DNA of 64,000 nt from the NCBI GenBank assembly GCA_958295835.1, contig OY282378.1, forward strand, positions 744,001 to 808,000. The letters are read 5' to 3'. Below the pieces are notes generated by a model that saw only the letters and a list, made by a program, of their open reading frames with translations, searched no databases and was not told the origin of the DNA. This DNA is from an uncultured Gammaproteobacteria bacterium (GTDB taxonomy: Bacteria; Pseudomonadota; Gammaproteobacteria; HK1). A program made the position numbers and the translations under genes. Positions 1-8,314 of the stretch are shown one piece after another. The first letter of the stretch is position 1. Each line of letters opens with the position of its first letter.

Positions 1-261
1 GGGCTCGGGGGATTCGCGGCGGCCGCGGTGGGCGTCGCCTACCCCGGCGGCGCGCTCCTCCATCTCGCACGGAGCTTCAACCGGCGGCACGCACCGTCCC
101 CCGGGAGGGCCGGCGCGACTCTGGTGGACGACCTGCTGGTGCTCCGGGCGCTGGCGCCCGGCATCTCCGGGCTGAGGCAGTGGCTCCACGGCCTGTGGGC
201 GGAGCTGCGTCCGCCGCTGCTGGGGGTAGAGCCGCACCCGCCTCGCATCTGGGCAACCTGA
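1..261 (+). CDS. ureD: Urease accessory protein UreD, C-terminal part
   Basis: The frame is open from the window edge and ends at a TGA at 259-261, so only the last 86 residues are visible. The tail contains LWAELRPPLLG and ends PPRIWAT; a tail of the form LRP-LLG-PPRIWxT is characteristic of UreD/UreH, the chaperone that forms a complex with UreF and UreG to load nickel into urease. Upstream residues (ATLVDDLLVLRALAP) also fit the UreD C-terminal region. No ureA, ureB or ureC follows; the next gene is a cytochrome b561. Either the urease genes lie before the window or the operon is broken here. The stop codon falls inside a 38-bp sequence that recurs 75 bp downstream. The family call rests on recognised tail residues only. 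Confidence 0.68.
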   Translation, partial: GLGGFAAAAVGVAYPGGALLHLARSFNRRHAPSPGRAGATLVDDLLVLRALAPGISGLRQWLHGLWAELRPPLLGVEPHPPRIWAT

Positions 262-358
262 TCGCCGGCCGGCGCGGACGCCTCGCCCTGCCGTCACGTA
301 TTCCCTGGCATAACGGGTCGCATCCGGGCAACCCGATCATCGGCCGGCGCGGACGCCT
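246..358. repeat. Pair of 38-bp direct repeats at the ureD stop
   Basis: Two imperfect direct copies at 246-283 and 321-358 differ at only a few positions; both contain GGCCGGCGCGGACGCCT. The first copy includes the last codons and stop of ureD, the second is non-coding. This looks like a local duplication of the ureD 3' end, and the rest of 262-550 holds no recognisable gene. Confidence 0.8.
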
Positions 359-550
359 GCCGGCCCCGTTGCGCTACGTTCCGTGGCTTCCCGCACGAGT
401 ACCAGGACATTCGCCGCGATCCTGCCGGTCTGCCCGTCGCACTGCATTCCGTTCCGTGGCCTCCCATGTCCGGAGGACGATGCGAAACACGATGGGCGCG
501 GCGCCCCTGTGCGACACTGGCGGCCATCGGTCCGCACGGAGTCCGGCACC

Positions 551-1090
551 ATGTGGAGAAACACCGGGAGCCGCTACGGGCTCGCGACGAAGCTGCTCCA
601 CTGGTCCGTCGCAGTCCTGATCCTCGGGCTCGTCTGGCTCGGGTGGTACATGGTCGATCTGACCTACTACGACGCCTGGTACAACGACTCGCTGGCCTGG
701 CACAAGGCATTGGGGGTCGTCGCGTTCGTGCTGGCGGTCGTGAAGATCGCCTGGGCAGTGCATTCGCGGCCTCCGGCCTACGCCGGGTCACTGAAACGAT
801 GGGAGCGGGCCGCGGCCACCGCCGTCCATCACCTCTTCTACGTGATGATGGTGCTGATCCCGCTCACCGGCTACCTCGTCTCGACCTCCGAAGGCGAGGG
901 GATCGACCTGTGGGGGTGGTTCACGGTGCCCGCCGTCGCCGTCGTGGGAGAGGGGCTGCGAGACCTCGCGATCGAAGCGCATTACTGGTGCGCCTACGGG
1001 ACGCTGGCCATCGCGGCGGTGCACGCCGCCGCCGCGGTCAAGCACCAGCTCCTGGACCGGGACGGCACGTTGCGGCGGATGCTGTGGTGA
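551..1090 (+). CDS. Cytochrome b561 family protein (CybB/YodB type)
   Basis: A 179-residue integral membrane protein with four hydrophobic segments. Proteins of this family bind two b-type haems and pass electrons between quinol and superoxide or other partners in the inner membrane. Histidines that fit the haem-ligand pattern lie in LLHW (helix 1), WHKALG (helix 2), VHHLFY (helix 3) and AAVHAAAAVKH (helix 4). The ATG at 551 is chosen because family members begin a few residues before the first haem-binding helix; an in-frame upstream extension to 383 has no membrane or family character. The gene stands alone between ureD and an IS element. The family is clear; the electron partner cannot be told. 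Confidence 0.88.
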   Translation: MWRNTGSRYGLATKLLHWSVAVLILGLVWLGWYMVDLTYYDAWYNDSLAWHKALGVVAFVLAVVKIAWAVHSRPPAYAGSLKRWERAAATAVHHLFYVMMVLIPLTGYLVSTSEGEGIDLWGWFTVPAVAVVGEGLRDLAIEAHYWCAYGTLAIAAVHAAAAVKHQLLDRDGTLRRMLW

Positions 1091-1356
1091 ACGGCGGGTC
1101 CGCGCAACCTGCCGTCTCCGCGGGTCCACCCGCACTCGGCTTTTGAGTTCGGCGACTCCGGAATCCCCGGGAACGGCGTGCGGGGGATGATGCCGGTTCG
1201 AAGACTCGCCTTCGGCCGGCGACCCCCGGCGCATCCCGGGCCGCGTCGGTCCGGGGCTTCACTTCCGGGCTCGTCGGCAACCGGGTGTGTCCCTGGAACC
1301 GATCGTTTCTAATCCGAAGTTCCCTGAGCCGGACAAGTTTCAACTGATTGATCAGG

Positions 1357-3162
1357 GGTCAATTATTCAACTTTTGGGAGTTCCCGGTACTGGGAACGTT
1401 TCGATGAGGTGTGCGGCGCTGAGCTGAATCGGTGTCGGCTCGGTGAGCACAGACAGGGCCGGGGCCGAGGGGTCGGCGGGGACCCGACAGGTGTTGCGGC
1501 AGCGGGTCGCGAGTTCGCCGAGCAGGGTATCGAGACTGTGAAGGGGCCATCCGTCGTCGCTACGCCGGGATGCCTTTTTGTGCCGGGCGCGAGCAGTGGG
1601 CTTGGCCGGGGCGACGGGGTCGCGGGTGCGCCGGGCGTCGGCCAGTGTCTCGTCGTCGAACAGCAGCGGCGCCCAGGCGCGGCGCAGGCGCCATTCCAGG
1701 TAGCCGGCGAGCAGGCAGAGGAACAGATGCGCGCGGACCCGGCGTTGCTCGCGGTGGCGGATGGGGCGCACCCGGATGTCGAGCCCTTTGAGGGTGCGGA
1801 ACCAGCGCTCGACGTCGGCCAGCCCCTTGCAGGTGCGCACCGTGTCTTCGGGGGAGAGCCGCGCGGCGGGCTCACCGCAAGCACGTAGATGCCGTCGAGG
1901 CGCGCCTCGGCGTCGATGCGTGCGTAATCGCGCTCATAGACCAGACGCCCGTCGTGGACCGCCCACCGGAAGTGCTTGGCCATCCCCCGATGGGACTCGG
2001 GGGCAGGCTTGTGCCGGGCGATGACCCGTCCCACCTTGTGTCCGAGCTGTGCCGCATCGAGCGGCGTGCGGGTGCGCCGGGCGGCCTCGCGCGCGATGCG
2101 TTCGAGCCCTGCCTCGGTGGCGGTGAGCAGCGTCTCGCGCTTGCGCGCCCGGTCCTCGGCCAGCAAGGGGTTGTAGCACGCGACCAGGCGCTCGCCGGGG
2201 TAGTCGGGGCTGGCGAACTCGGCCAGGTGCTGCTCGTCGAACAACGACAACTGCAACGCCTCGCTCTCGACCAGGGAGCGCACCTGCACCGCCCGCAACG
2301 CGCTGACCCATCCGAGCCCCGGATGGCGCTTGAGGTGGTCGATTTGGACCTGTGTGAGCAGGCCCCGGTCGCCGACCAGCACCACCCGTTGGAGTCCGAA
2401 GTGCTCGCGCAGCTTCAGCACTTGGTCCGCGACGGTGTTGGGGTCGGCGGTGTTGCCCGGAGAGGCCTGGACCGCTACCGGGCATCCGCCTGGAGCGCTC
2501 AGGACGGTATAGACGACCTGGGGCTTGGCGCGCTTGCCGTCGCGGTGGTCGCCAAAGCGCATCAGCGGGCAGGTGCGCCCTTCGTAGTCGCTCCCGCTCA
2601 CGTCGGCGAACACCGGGGCGCCTTCGTGCAGGTGGCGTTGGGCGAGCCGGCGCTCGATGCGCTCCTGGCGCGCGAGCAGCCAGTCCATCGCCTCGTAGAG
2701 GGCGTCCTCGTCGGCGTCGCCCAAGTCGAGCTCTTGGGCCAGCGTGGTGGTGTGCCATCGCCGGGGGGTGGCGAGCTTCGAGGCGGGGTGGAGCAGCCGT
2801 TGCACGACCATGGCCAGGACCCGGTCGCGCTCGGGCGAGCGTTTGGGGGCGATGAGCCGGTCCAGGCCCAGGCGCCGGGTCATGGCGAGCAGGGCGTCGA
2901 CGTGGCCGTGGGGGAGGGAGCGTTCGATGGTGAAGGCGTCTTCGGGCTGACGAGGCGCTGGCCCTTGAGGACTCGGCGCAGGGAGTCGACCTTCTCTGCG
3001 GGCCAGTCGGTGAGGTTGGCCAGTGTGCGTTTGCGGACTCGGCCGCCCTCGCGCCAGCCTTCGCGCAGGAGGACGGCGGGGCGGGAGTTGCGGTTGGGGA
3101 CGGTTTCGACGTACATGGGAACGACAATATCCTGTATTCCCGCTCACGTTAAACTATTGACC
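1357..3162 (-). mobile_element. Decayed IS1634-family insertion sequence
   Basis: The transposase remnant is bounded by imperfect terminal inverted repeats: GGTCAATTATTCAAC at 1357-1371 and, on the other strand, GGTCAATAGTTTAAC at 3148-3162 (12 of 15 matching). Length (about 1.8 kb) and transposase type fit the IS1634 group of DDE elements. I see no convincing target-site duplication. The right end lies where the primase/helicase-like gene of the neighbouring integrative element loses its family resemblance, suggesting that insertion or deletion at this IS removed the far end of that element. Confidence 0.7.
1367..3116 (-). pseudogene. IS1634-family transposase with two frameshifts
   Basis: The product would be a DDE transposase of about 580 residues. 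Three reading frames carry consecutive family segments: an N-terminal part from the ATG at 3116 (MYVETVPNRNSRPAVLLREG), a central part with PEDAFTIERSLPHGHV, a VFADVSGSDYEG segment and LVGDRGLLT, and a C-terminal part with DVERWFRTLKGLDIRVRPI and RAHLFLCLLAGYLEW. The shifts lie in three-G runs near 2944-2946 and near 1868-1870; both are explained by loss of one base. Members of this family are normally one uninterrupted gene, so I read this as decay rather than programmed shifting, although sequencing error in G runs cannot be excluded. Confidence 0.85.
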
Positions 3163-3217
3163 TTCAGTTACATGGGAACACGAATCATCCATGATTTCGG
3201 CTGTTTCTGATCTCAAT

Positions 3218-3538
3218 TCAATAAGTTATCCTCGATTCAGACCCCGAAATCCCGGGGAACTTCGGCTTGAATTCGAGGGGCCGCCCCGGCTTGCCGTCGC
3301 CACCCTCACCCGTGCCCATCGCCCGCTCAAGGTCGCCGATGGTCACGCCGGCCGTCCTCAGCACCGCCTTGACCCGTGCCCAATCCGCCGGCGCCATCGC
3401 GCGCATCCCGGCCAGCGCTTCCGCGTGCTCGAACGGGGCGCCCGGATCGGCCTTGGTGGATTCGATCAGGTCGGCGGGAAGGTTGGCGCGTTCCAGGGCC
3501 GTGCGGGCCTTCGCCTCGCGGTCGGCATCGTCGGGAGA
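3218..3538 (-). pseudogene. Truncated gene of integrative element, probable helicase/ATPase N-terminus
   Basis: A frame reading DADREAKARTALERANLPA down to GRPLEFKP looks like the start of a phage- or island-type replication protein; such proteins continue with a large ATPase domain. Here family-like sequence stops at about 3263 and a foreign tail leads to a stop at 3218, close to the IS1634 end at 3162. No good start codon is seen in this frame; the coding sequence may be entered through a frameshift from the overlapping upstream frame. I infer truncation by the IS or an associated deletion. The family name is only a guess from position after a primase. Confidence 0.4.
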
Positions 3539-3693
3539 AACTGGCGTAGATGCGTACGAATCCGCGTGCGCATTTGCCGCATTCGTTCGCGTTGCGTTTC
3601 GCGCCGATGCTCCGCTTGATGCTCGGGACACCGCGTGCTCCGTCCGGTGACCTCGACCTCGCACCCGTCCCGTTCGCAGACTCGCGCGCTCAC
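3466..3693 (-). CDS. Small zinc-finger-like protein
   Basis: A 75-residue frame starts with a GTG that overlaps the stop of the toprim gene as GTGA (3693-3690), suggesting translational coupling. Near the start it reads VCERDGCEVEV and then RCPEHQAEH, a C-x4-C ... C-x2-H arrangement that could hold one zinc. The rest is Arg-rich. Small zinc-ribbon proteins are common in such integrative elements, but the C-terminal half has weak protein character, and the real gene may continue in the next frame (3218-3538). Function unknown. Confidence 0.4.
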   Translation of the reverse strand: MSARVCERDGCEVEVTGRSTRCPEHQAEHRRETQRERMRQMRTRIRTHLRQFLPTMPTARRRPARPWNAPTFPPT

Positions 3694-4364
3694 TGGCGGA
3701 TCTCCCGAAGTACGTCGTTGAAATCGCCCTTGCGCGGAAGACGAATCTCCACGTCCCGGCCTTCCGCTTCGAGTCTCCGTGCGAGGGCCGCCGCGGCTTG
3801 CAGTCCCGCCGCATCGCGATCGGCCGCGATCACCACGTCGCGAACGTCCTCCGGTAGCTCGATCGCCGTCAGCCCGGACGTGGCGATGGCAGCCCAACCC
3901 GGAAGGCCAAACAGCACCATCGCCGCCGCGGTCGATTCGATGCCCTCGCCCACGAGCAGGCGTCCGTGCTCCGGCTCCGCCAGGCGAACCGCGCCGCCGG
4001 CCGTACTCCCGAGACTGGCGCGGGCGGGATCGACGTTGGCCTTGCCGGCGCCGGAGCGGTCCAGATAAATGCGATGCACGGCCTCGAAGCGCCCGGCGGC
4101 GCACTGAACGCCCGCGACGATGGCAGGGAAGCGCCCAGGTGCGTAAGGATGCGCGAGGGCCGGAAAGAAGCGCAAGGAGGGCGCCACGGCGACATGCCCG
4201 ACACCGCGGGCCAGCAGGTAGGTTTCGGCGAGAGTCCCCGCGAGCGGCTTCGTGGCGTCCCAAACTCGACGGGCCGCGGCCGTGGTATCGCGCGGCTTCG
4301 AGCTCGGGGCCGGCTCAGCCTGCCGCGACCTCGCCGGCGCCGGACTCGCCGATGAACCCGGCAT
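3690..4364 (-). CDS. Toprim-domain primase fragment
   Basis: A frame of about 224 residues with a toprim domain as in phage and island DNA primases. Visible marks are LLVGEGIESTAAAMVLFG, where GEGIES carries the catalytic Glu, then VIAADRDAAG with the Asp-x-Asp motif, and the ending GDFNDVL, typical of this primase group. The N-terminal zinc-binding/primase domain that normally precedes it sits in another frame, at the end of the 4315-5436 gene, so the two may once have been a single protein split by a shift near 4320-4350. The start is uncertain: ATG at 4364 is used, giving a 50-bp overlap. Confidence 0.62.
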   Translation of the reverse strand: MPGSSASPAPARSRQAEPAPSSKPRDTTAAARRVWDATKPLAGTLAETYLLARGVGHVAVAPSLRFFPALAHPYAPGRFPAIVAGVQCAAGRFEAVHRIYLDRSGAGKANVDPARASLGSTAGGAVRLAEPEHGRLLVGEGIESTAAAMVLFGLPGWAAIATSGLTAIELPEDVRDVVIAADRDAAGLQAAAALARRLEAEGRDVEIRLPRKGDFNDVLREIRQ

Positions 4365-5436
4365 CGCGCAACCAGGCCATCGCCTCGCGGGTATCACCGG
4401 CGCCGTCCACGTGCATCACCAGGTCGAGCACCCCGCCGCCGGCGTCCGCCTCATGGTCGCGCCAGGTGCCGGAGTATTCGCCGTCCACGTGCACGACGAG
4501 GCTTCCATGAGTGCGGTAGCGCCATTCGCGGGCCGTACTTGGCCGTGCGTTCGATTCACCGAGCAGGGCGCGGGCGACATCGGGCATGAGCGCCGGCCAG
4601 TCGATCGGCGCGTTCACGCCCCGCTCCGATCGAGCTTCGCGAAGGCCAGGGAGGCTCGGCTCGGCTTCGAGTCTCTTGACCGCGGCGACGATTGCCCGGT
4701 CCCGGAGTGCGTTCTTGCCCGCCGGGCGCTTTCGGCAACGCGGAAGTGATCCCGCCATGTAGACAGCTATCCACCCGCTCAGCGCACCGCCGAGCCGTCG
4801 CCGGTTCCTCCGCAGGATCAGCTCTCCGGCTTTGTGGAGTGCTTCGTGGTGGACGCCACTGGATGCGGCTTTCTCAATGCACCGCCCAACGACGTTTTCA
4901 TCGAGCCGCACGGCACGGAGCTTCGTATTCCTGTCGATGAATCTGTAGGTGTCGCCGTCAACAAGGGGCGGTTGATGCCCGCCGGCGATCGTGAAGAAGC
5001 TCGCCACAAGCCAATCGCGCAGGTCTTCAAAGTTCACCGAGCCCGGCCAATCTGCGAGCCAGTGACGCGCGATGCGGACGGCATCATCGAAATCGAAGGG
5101 CTGGCCGAGCCTCTCTCGCTCCTTCCGATACCATCTTGCTGTCTTCAAGCCAAACTCGCCGTAGCCTTCGGGCTTGCTATCACCCGGCCAACGAAACAAG
5201 TCTACGTCGATGAAGCGAAGTCGGCGCCAGCCATCCGGCACGCGAACAAACTTGAAAACTCCGGGCTGATGCCCGGGAAGCACTTCCCCGGCCGCAATAC
5301 CTTCGTCCAGGGTCGGCGCGGAGCACGTCGGAGACGCGCTCTCCCCAGGCCACTCCGCAACAAGTTCGTCCCACGCAGCTTCGTCCAGGGTTGAGATTGG
5401 ATGCGCCAGCGATGGCGAGCCGGTAGACTTGTCCAC
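4315..5436 (-). CDS. Integrative-element protein ending in a primase N-terminal domain
   Basis: This 373-residue protein starts at a GTG preceded by GGGAG at suitable spacing. Residues 1-250 match no family I know; they include FKFVRVPDGWRRLRFIDVDLF and a basic stretch near 215-240. Residues 285-365 (DVARALLG, then EYSGTWRDHEADAGGGVLDL) resemble the domain that precedes toprim in phage/P4-type primases, where the protein recognises template DNA. The toprim half lies directly downstream in another frame. Position between a zinc-finger gene and toprim fits an integrative-element replication module. I consider it a possible fusion or a split primase. Confidence 0.5.
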   Translation of the reverse strand: MDKSTGSPSLAHPISTLDEAAWDELVAEWPGESASPTCSAPTLDEGIAAGEVLPGHQPGVFKFVRVPDGWRRLRFIDVDLFRWPGDSKPEGYGEFGLKTARWYRKERERLGQPFDFDDAVRIARHWLADWPGSVNFEDLRDWLVASFFTIAGGHQPPLVDGDTYRFIDRNTKLRAVRLDENVVGRCIEKAASSGVHHEALHKAGELILRRNRRRLGGALSGWIAVYMAGSLPRCRKRPAGKNALRDRAIVAAVKRLEAEPSLPGLREARSERGVNAPIDWPALMPDVARALLGESNARPSTAREWRYRTHGSLVVHVDGEYSGTWRDHEADAGGGVLDLVMHVDGAGDTREAMAWLRDAGFIGESGAGEVAAG

Positions 5437-5506
5437 GTCGATGATCTCCCTTGCCAGGGTTCACGACACTGCGGCGGGTCCGGCGTCATCCCGGCCCGCC
5501 GCACCT

Positions 5507-5858
5507 TCAACGCTTGGTCGCCTTCCTCGCCGGCTCGAAGGCGACGCGCTCACCCAACCCCATCACACCCTCGACGGCGCCGGCGGCGCGCATCACGCGC
5601 TCGACGTCGAGAGAGCGGCCGATCGACTCGCCCGCCTCGAACACGCGCTCCGCCGCCTCCCGCGGGATGCCGGTCGCCATGATTTCGGCGATCGCCTTCT
5701 CACGCCGATCGCGGCGGTCTCGTGTCCGCCGGCGCTTGTGGGCCGCGTTCGAGCCGGCGCGCAGAGCGCAGTACTTCGGGCGTGCCGCGACTGCCGACAC
5801 GCGGCAACGCGGGATTCGGGCATCCGGGGATGGCGCACGGTGGTGTATCGTCGGTCAC
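5507..5858 (-). pseudogene. Small zinc-finger protein of integrative element, frameshifted
   Basis: Translation would start at a GTG (5858-5856) with GGAG eight bases upstream, overlapping the integrase stop. The first frame reads TDDTPPCAIPGCPNPALPR and GSRGTP; the family continuation KYCALRAGSNAAHKRRR and then RDRRDRREKAIAEI lies in a second frame. One missing base near 5775-5785 joins them. Proteins of this type usually carry a CxxxxC...C...C zinc knuckle; one Cys of the expected second pair also appears replaced. Role unknown, probably DNA binding in the element. Confidence 0.55.
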
Positions 5859-7097
5859 GACAAGGTCTCCTGCGGTGGTGGCGCGAGCGGATTCACCGGA
5901 AACTCGCGCCACAGTCGCGCGTCGAGGCTCACCACGTCCGCCGGCGCCGGGCTCAGGAAGCGCGCCCACCGCTCCATGAGATCGCGCCGTTTCGAGAAGA
6001 GATCTGATCTCGCGTAAGCGGCTTCGGCCTTGTTCGGGTTGGTGTGCGCGAGTGCCGTTTCGCAGACCTCGCGCGGGAAGTTGGTGCGCTCCATCGTCCA
6101 CACCCGGAAGCTCGTGCGGAAGCCATGCGGCACGGCCTCGATGCCGAGCAGCTTCAACAGTCGGCTGAACCTCGCGCGGAACATCGCCTGCCCGGTCTTC
6201 GGGCCGGGGAAGACGAACCCGCGACCGTCGCCGAGCGCCCGCGCCTCGTCCAGGATGGCGAGGGCGCGATCGGAGAGCGGTACGCGATGCTCGCGCCCGG
6301 CCTTCATCCTCGAAGCCGGCACGGTCCACGTGCGCCCTTGCAGGTCGATTTCCTGCCACGTGCATCCGGTAACCTCGCCGGAGCGGGCCGCGGTCAGCAC
6401 CATGAATTCGAGCGCCAGCCGGGCAGAGGGTGAAGCGTTCGATGCGCGTACCGCGTCGATGGCGTCAGCGACGTCCTCGTAGTGGATCGAGGGGTGATGC
6501 GCTGGCCGGCATGACTGGCGCGGCAGCGCGCAGGCCACCGCATCCGCCGGGTTGTCCAGCCGGTAGCCTTGTGCGATCGCCCACTTCAACACCGTGCCGA
6601 TGCGCTGACGCAGCCGTTGCGCCGTCACGGGCATCTTGTGCCAGACCCGGAACCAGCACGCCGAGGACGCCGGCAGCGTCCACGCTGGCCACGCTCTCAG
6701 CCCCGAGCTTCGGCATGGCGTACTCGTTCAGGCTCTCGATCCATTGCTGCGCGTGTCGAGCGGAGCGCCAGCCGGGGCGGCGCAGGTCGAAGACGGTCGC
6801 CGCGGCTTCGGCGAAGGTCGGGATGCCGTTCGCGACGCGCTTCGCGGCCAGCGGATCGTGTCCGGCGCGCACCTCCCGCGCTGCCTCCCGTGCCCGGGCC
6901 AGTGAGACGAGCGGAAAACCGCCAAGCCCGATCGTGCGCCGCTTGCCGTGGATCTGGAGCCGTTGCTCCCACCGCCGCGAACCGCTCGGCTCAATCACGA
7001 GATAGAGCCCGTGCCCGTCCGCGTACCGCCCCGATTGCCTGGTCTTCGATACGAACGTCGCCGAGAGCGCGTTTTTCGGATGCGCCTTCGCGGTCAT
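5855..7097 (-). pseudogene. int: Tyrosine recombinase (integrase), frameshifted
   Basis: The N-terminal half from ATG 7097 (SGRYADGHGLYLVI, RRTIGLGGFPLVSLARARE) is the DUF4102-type arm-binding domain of island integrases; the C-terminal half, in another frame, holds the catalytic domain with LTAARSGEVTG (first catalytic Arg), VPHGFRTSFR (H-x-x-R) and ETALAHTNPNKAEAAYARSD (His and the Tyr nucleophile in AAYARSD). The frames join if one C of the run at 6646-6648 is removed. All catalytic residues are otherwise present. The gene begins about 180 bp from the 3' end of tRNA-Gln and points away from it, the classic layout of a tRNA-targeted element. With the insertion the enzyme should be inactive. 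Confidence 0.85.
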
Positions 7098-7121
7098 GAC
7101 TGCCTCCCGTGTCGTTTGCCC

Positions 7122-7221
7122 GGAATGGCAGGCACCCGCCATTTCACCTGCCATTTCTGAAGGTGGTTGTGAGAGACGACGGGAGACGATGCAATACCGC
7201 GAGAGAAAGGAAATGGCGGGT
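7122..7221. promoter_or_regulatory. Iterated GAAATGGC(A/G)GGT sites between integrase and tRNA-Gln
   Basis: A 12-bp motif occurs four times in the 180-bp spacer: ACCCGCCATTTC at 7134-7145, ACCTGCCATTTC at 7146-7157 (tandem), the inverse GAAATGGCGGGT at 7210-7221, and a weaker inverse GGAATGGCAGGC at 7122-7133. Such spaced direct and inverted copies beside an integrase gene fit arm-type integrase binding sites or an operator for int. Function is inferred from position and spacing only. Confidence 0.5.
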
Positions 7222-7280
7222 GTTTGGCCGGTAACTTCCTGATTCTTCGAGGGTGTACGGGACTAAACGGTTGATTTCCT

Positions 7281-7354
7281 TGGCTGGGGTGCCTGGATTC
7301 GAACCAGGGATGCGGGAGTCAAAGTCCCGTGCCTTGCCGCTTGGCTACACCCCA
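7281..7354 (-). tRNA. tRNA-Gln (anticodon TTG)
   Basis: The minus strand gives a complete 74-nt cloverleaf: acceptor TGGGGTG...ACCCCA, T-arm GGTTCGAATCC, anticodon loop with TTG (read in GACTTTGACTC), and an encoded CCA end at 7281-7283. Its 3' end faces the integrative element, so it is the likely attachment site. The ispE reading frame runs into its 5' half and uses a TGA located in the anticodon loop. Confidence 0.95.
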
Positions 7355-8314
7355 AGGTGAATGCGGCGGGCCTGCTGCGTCACGCGCCGGAGTCCAGCCC
7401 GCGCGCTCGCGCAGCGGTGATTGATTCAGTCCTCTGGTCACCAGACCCCGCCACGGTGCGGGCACCGCACGCGCGATCTCGACGGCCCGCTCGCGGGCGC
7501 CGAATGGCGCGAAGACCGTTGCGCCGGTGCCGGTCATCCTCGCTCGGGAGTACCGCGAGAGCCAGTCGAGCGCTTCGCCCACCGGCGGATGCATCTCCCT
7601 CACCACCGGCTCGCAGTCATTGTGAGCCGTGGCGAGAAGACGTTCGATACGCGCCGACGATTCCCGATCCCCGGTCCCGCTTCCCGGAAGCTGGGAGATT
7701 CTGAATCTGGGGGTATTTCGTGTCAACGCGCGGCTGCGGAAGACATCGGCGGTGGAGACCGCGAAGGGGAGCACGATCAGCACGTACCACGGCTGCTCGA
7801 GAACGACGGGAACGAGACGTTCACCTACACCCTCCGCCCAGGCCGCAAGGCCGCGAACGAACACCGGCACGTCCGCTCCCAGTCTTGCCGCCAGCGCCGC
7901 GAGTCGGTCCGCGTCCATGCCGAGGTCCCATAGCCGATCGAGGCCGACCAGGGCCGAAGCCGCGTCGCTGCTTCCGCCGCCGAGACCGCCGCCCAGCGGA
8001 ATCCGTTTCTCGACGCCGATGTCCGCGCCCTCTTCGATCCCGAATTCGTCACGCAGAAGCTGCGCGGCCCGGATGACGAGATCGTCCGCCTCGGCCACCC
8101 CGGGAATCGCGATGGTGCGGCGCAGCAGCGTGTCGGCGCGGCGCGCAATGCGTACCCGGTCCGCGAGGCCGATGAATTGAAAGACGGTCTGAAGCTCGTG
8201 GTAGCCGTCCGGCCGCCGCCCCACCACGTGCAGGAACAGGTTGAGCTTTGCCGGTGCGGGAAGCTCGATCCCGTCATCGACGGATTGTCCGCGCCCTGCC
8301 CCCCGGCCGTTCAC
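7319..8314 (-). CDS. ispE: 4-diphosphocytidyl-2-C-methyl-D-erythritol kinase
   Basis: A GHMP-family kinase of the MEP isoprenoid pathway; it phosphorylates CDP-methylerythritol at the 2-OH. Marks are PAPAKLNLFLHV (catalytic Lys region) near the N-terminus, the ATP-binding loop PLGGGLGGGSSDAAS, and RMTGTGATVFAPF. The GTG start (8314) overlaps the lolB stop as GTGA. The protein is 331 residues, longer than the usual 285-295: after the normal ending around GLNQSPL there are about 30 extra residues, and the frame closes only inside tRNA-Gln, a 36-bp overlap. The extra tail probably reflects loss of the original stop. Enzyme identity is clear. Confidence 0.92.
   Translation of the reverse strand: MNGRGAGRGQSVDDGIELPAPAKLNLFLHVVGRRPDGYHELQTVFQFIGLADRVRIARRADTLLRRTIAIPGVAEADDLVIRAAQLLRDEFGIEEGADIGVEKRIPLGGGLGGGSSDAASALVGLDRLWDLGMDADRLAALAARLGADVPVFVRGLAAWAEGVGERLVPVVLEQPWYVLIVLPFAVSTADVFRSRALTRNTPRFRISQLPGSGTGDRESSARIERLLATAHNDCEPVVREMHPPVGEALDWLSRYSRARMTGTGATVFAPFGARERAVEIARAVPAPWRGLVTRGLNQSPLRERAGWTPARDAAGPPHSPWGVAKRQGTGL

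Noticed and set aside
1868..2946. Programmed frameshifting in the IS1634 transposase
   Set aside because: The family uses a single frame; no slippery A/T-type heptamer is visible and both shifts need the same one-base loss in G runs.
1954..3210. 418-codon plus-strand frame across the IS1634 transposase
   Set aside because: Antisense shadow of the transposase; no recognisable domain.
1..7280. A second copy of the tRNA-Gln 3' end that would mark the far attachment site
   Set aside because: I saw no match to the tRNA 3' sequence on the element side; the far end seems to be lost.
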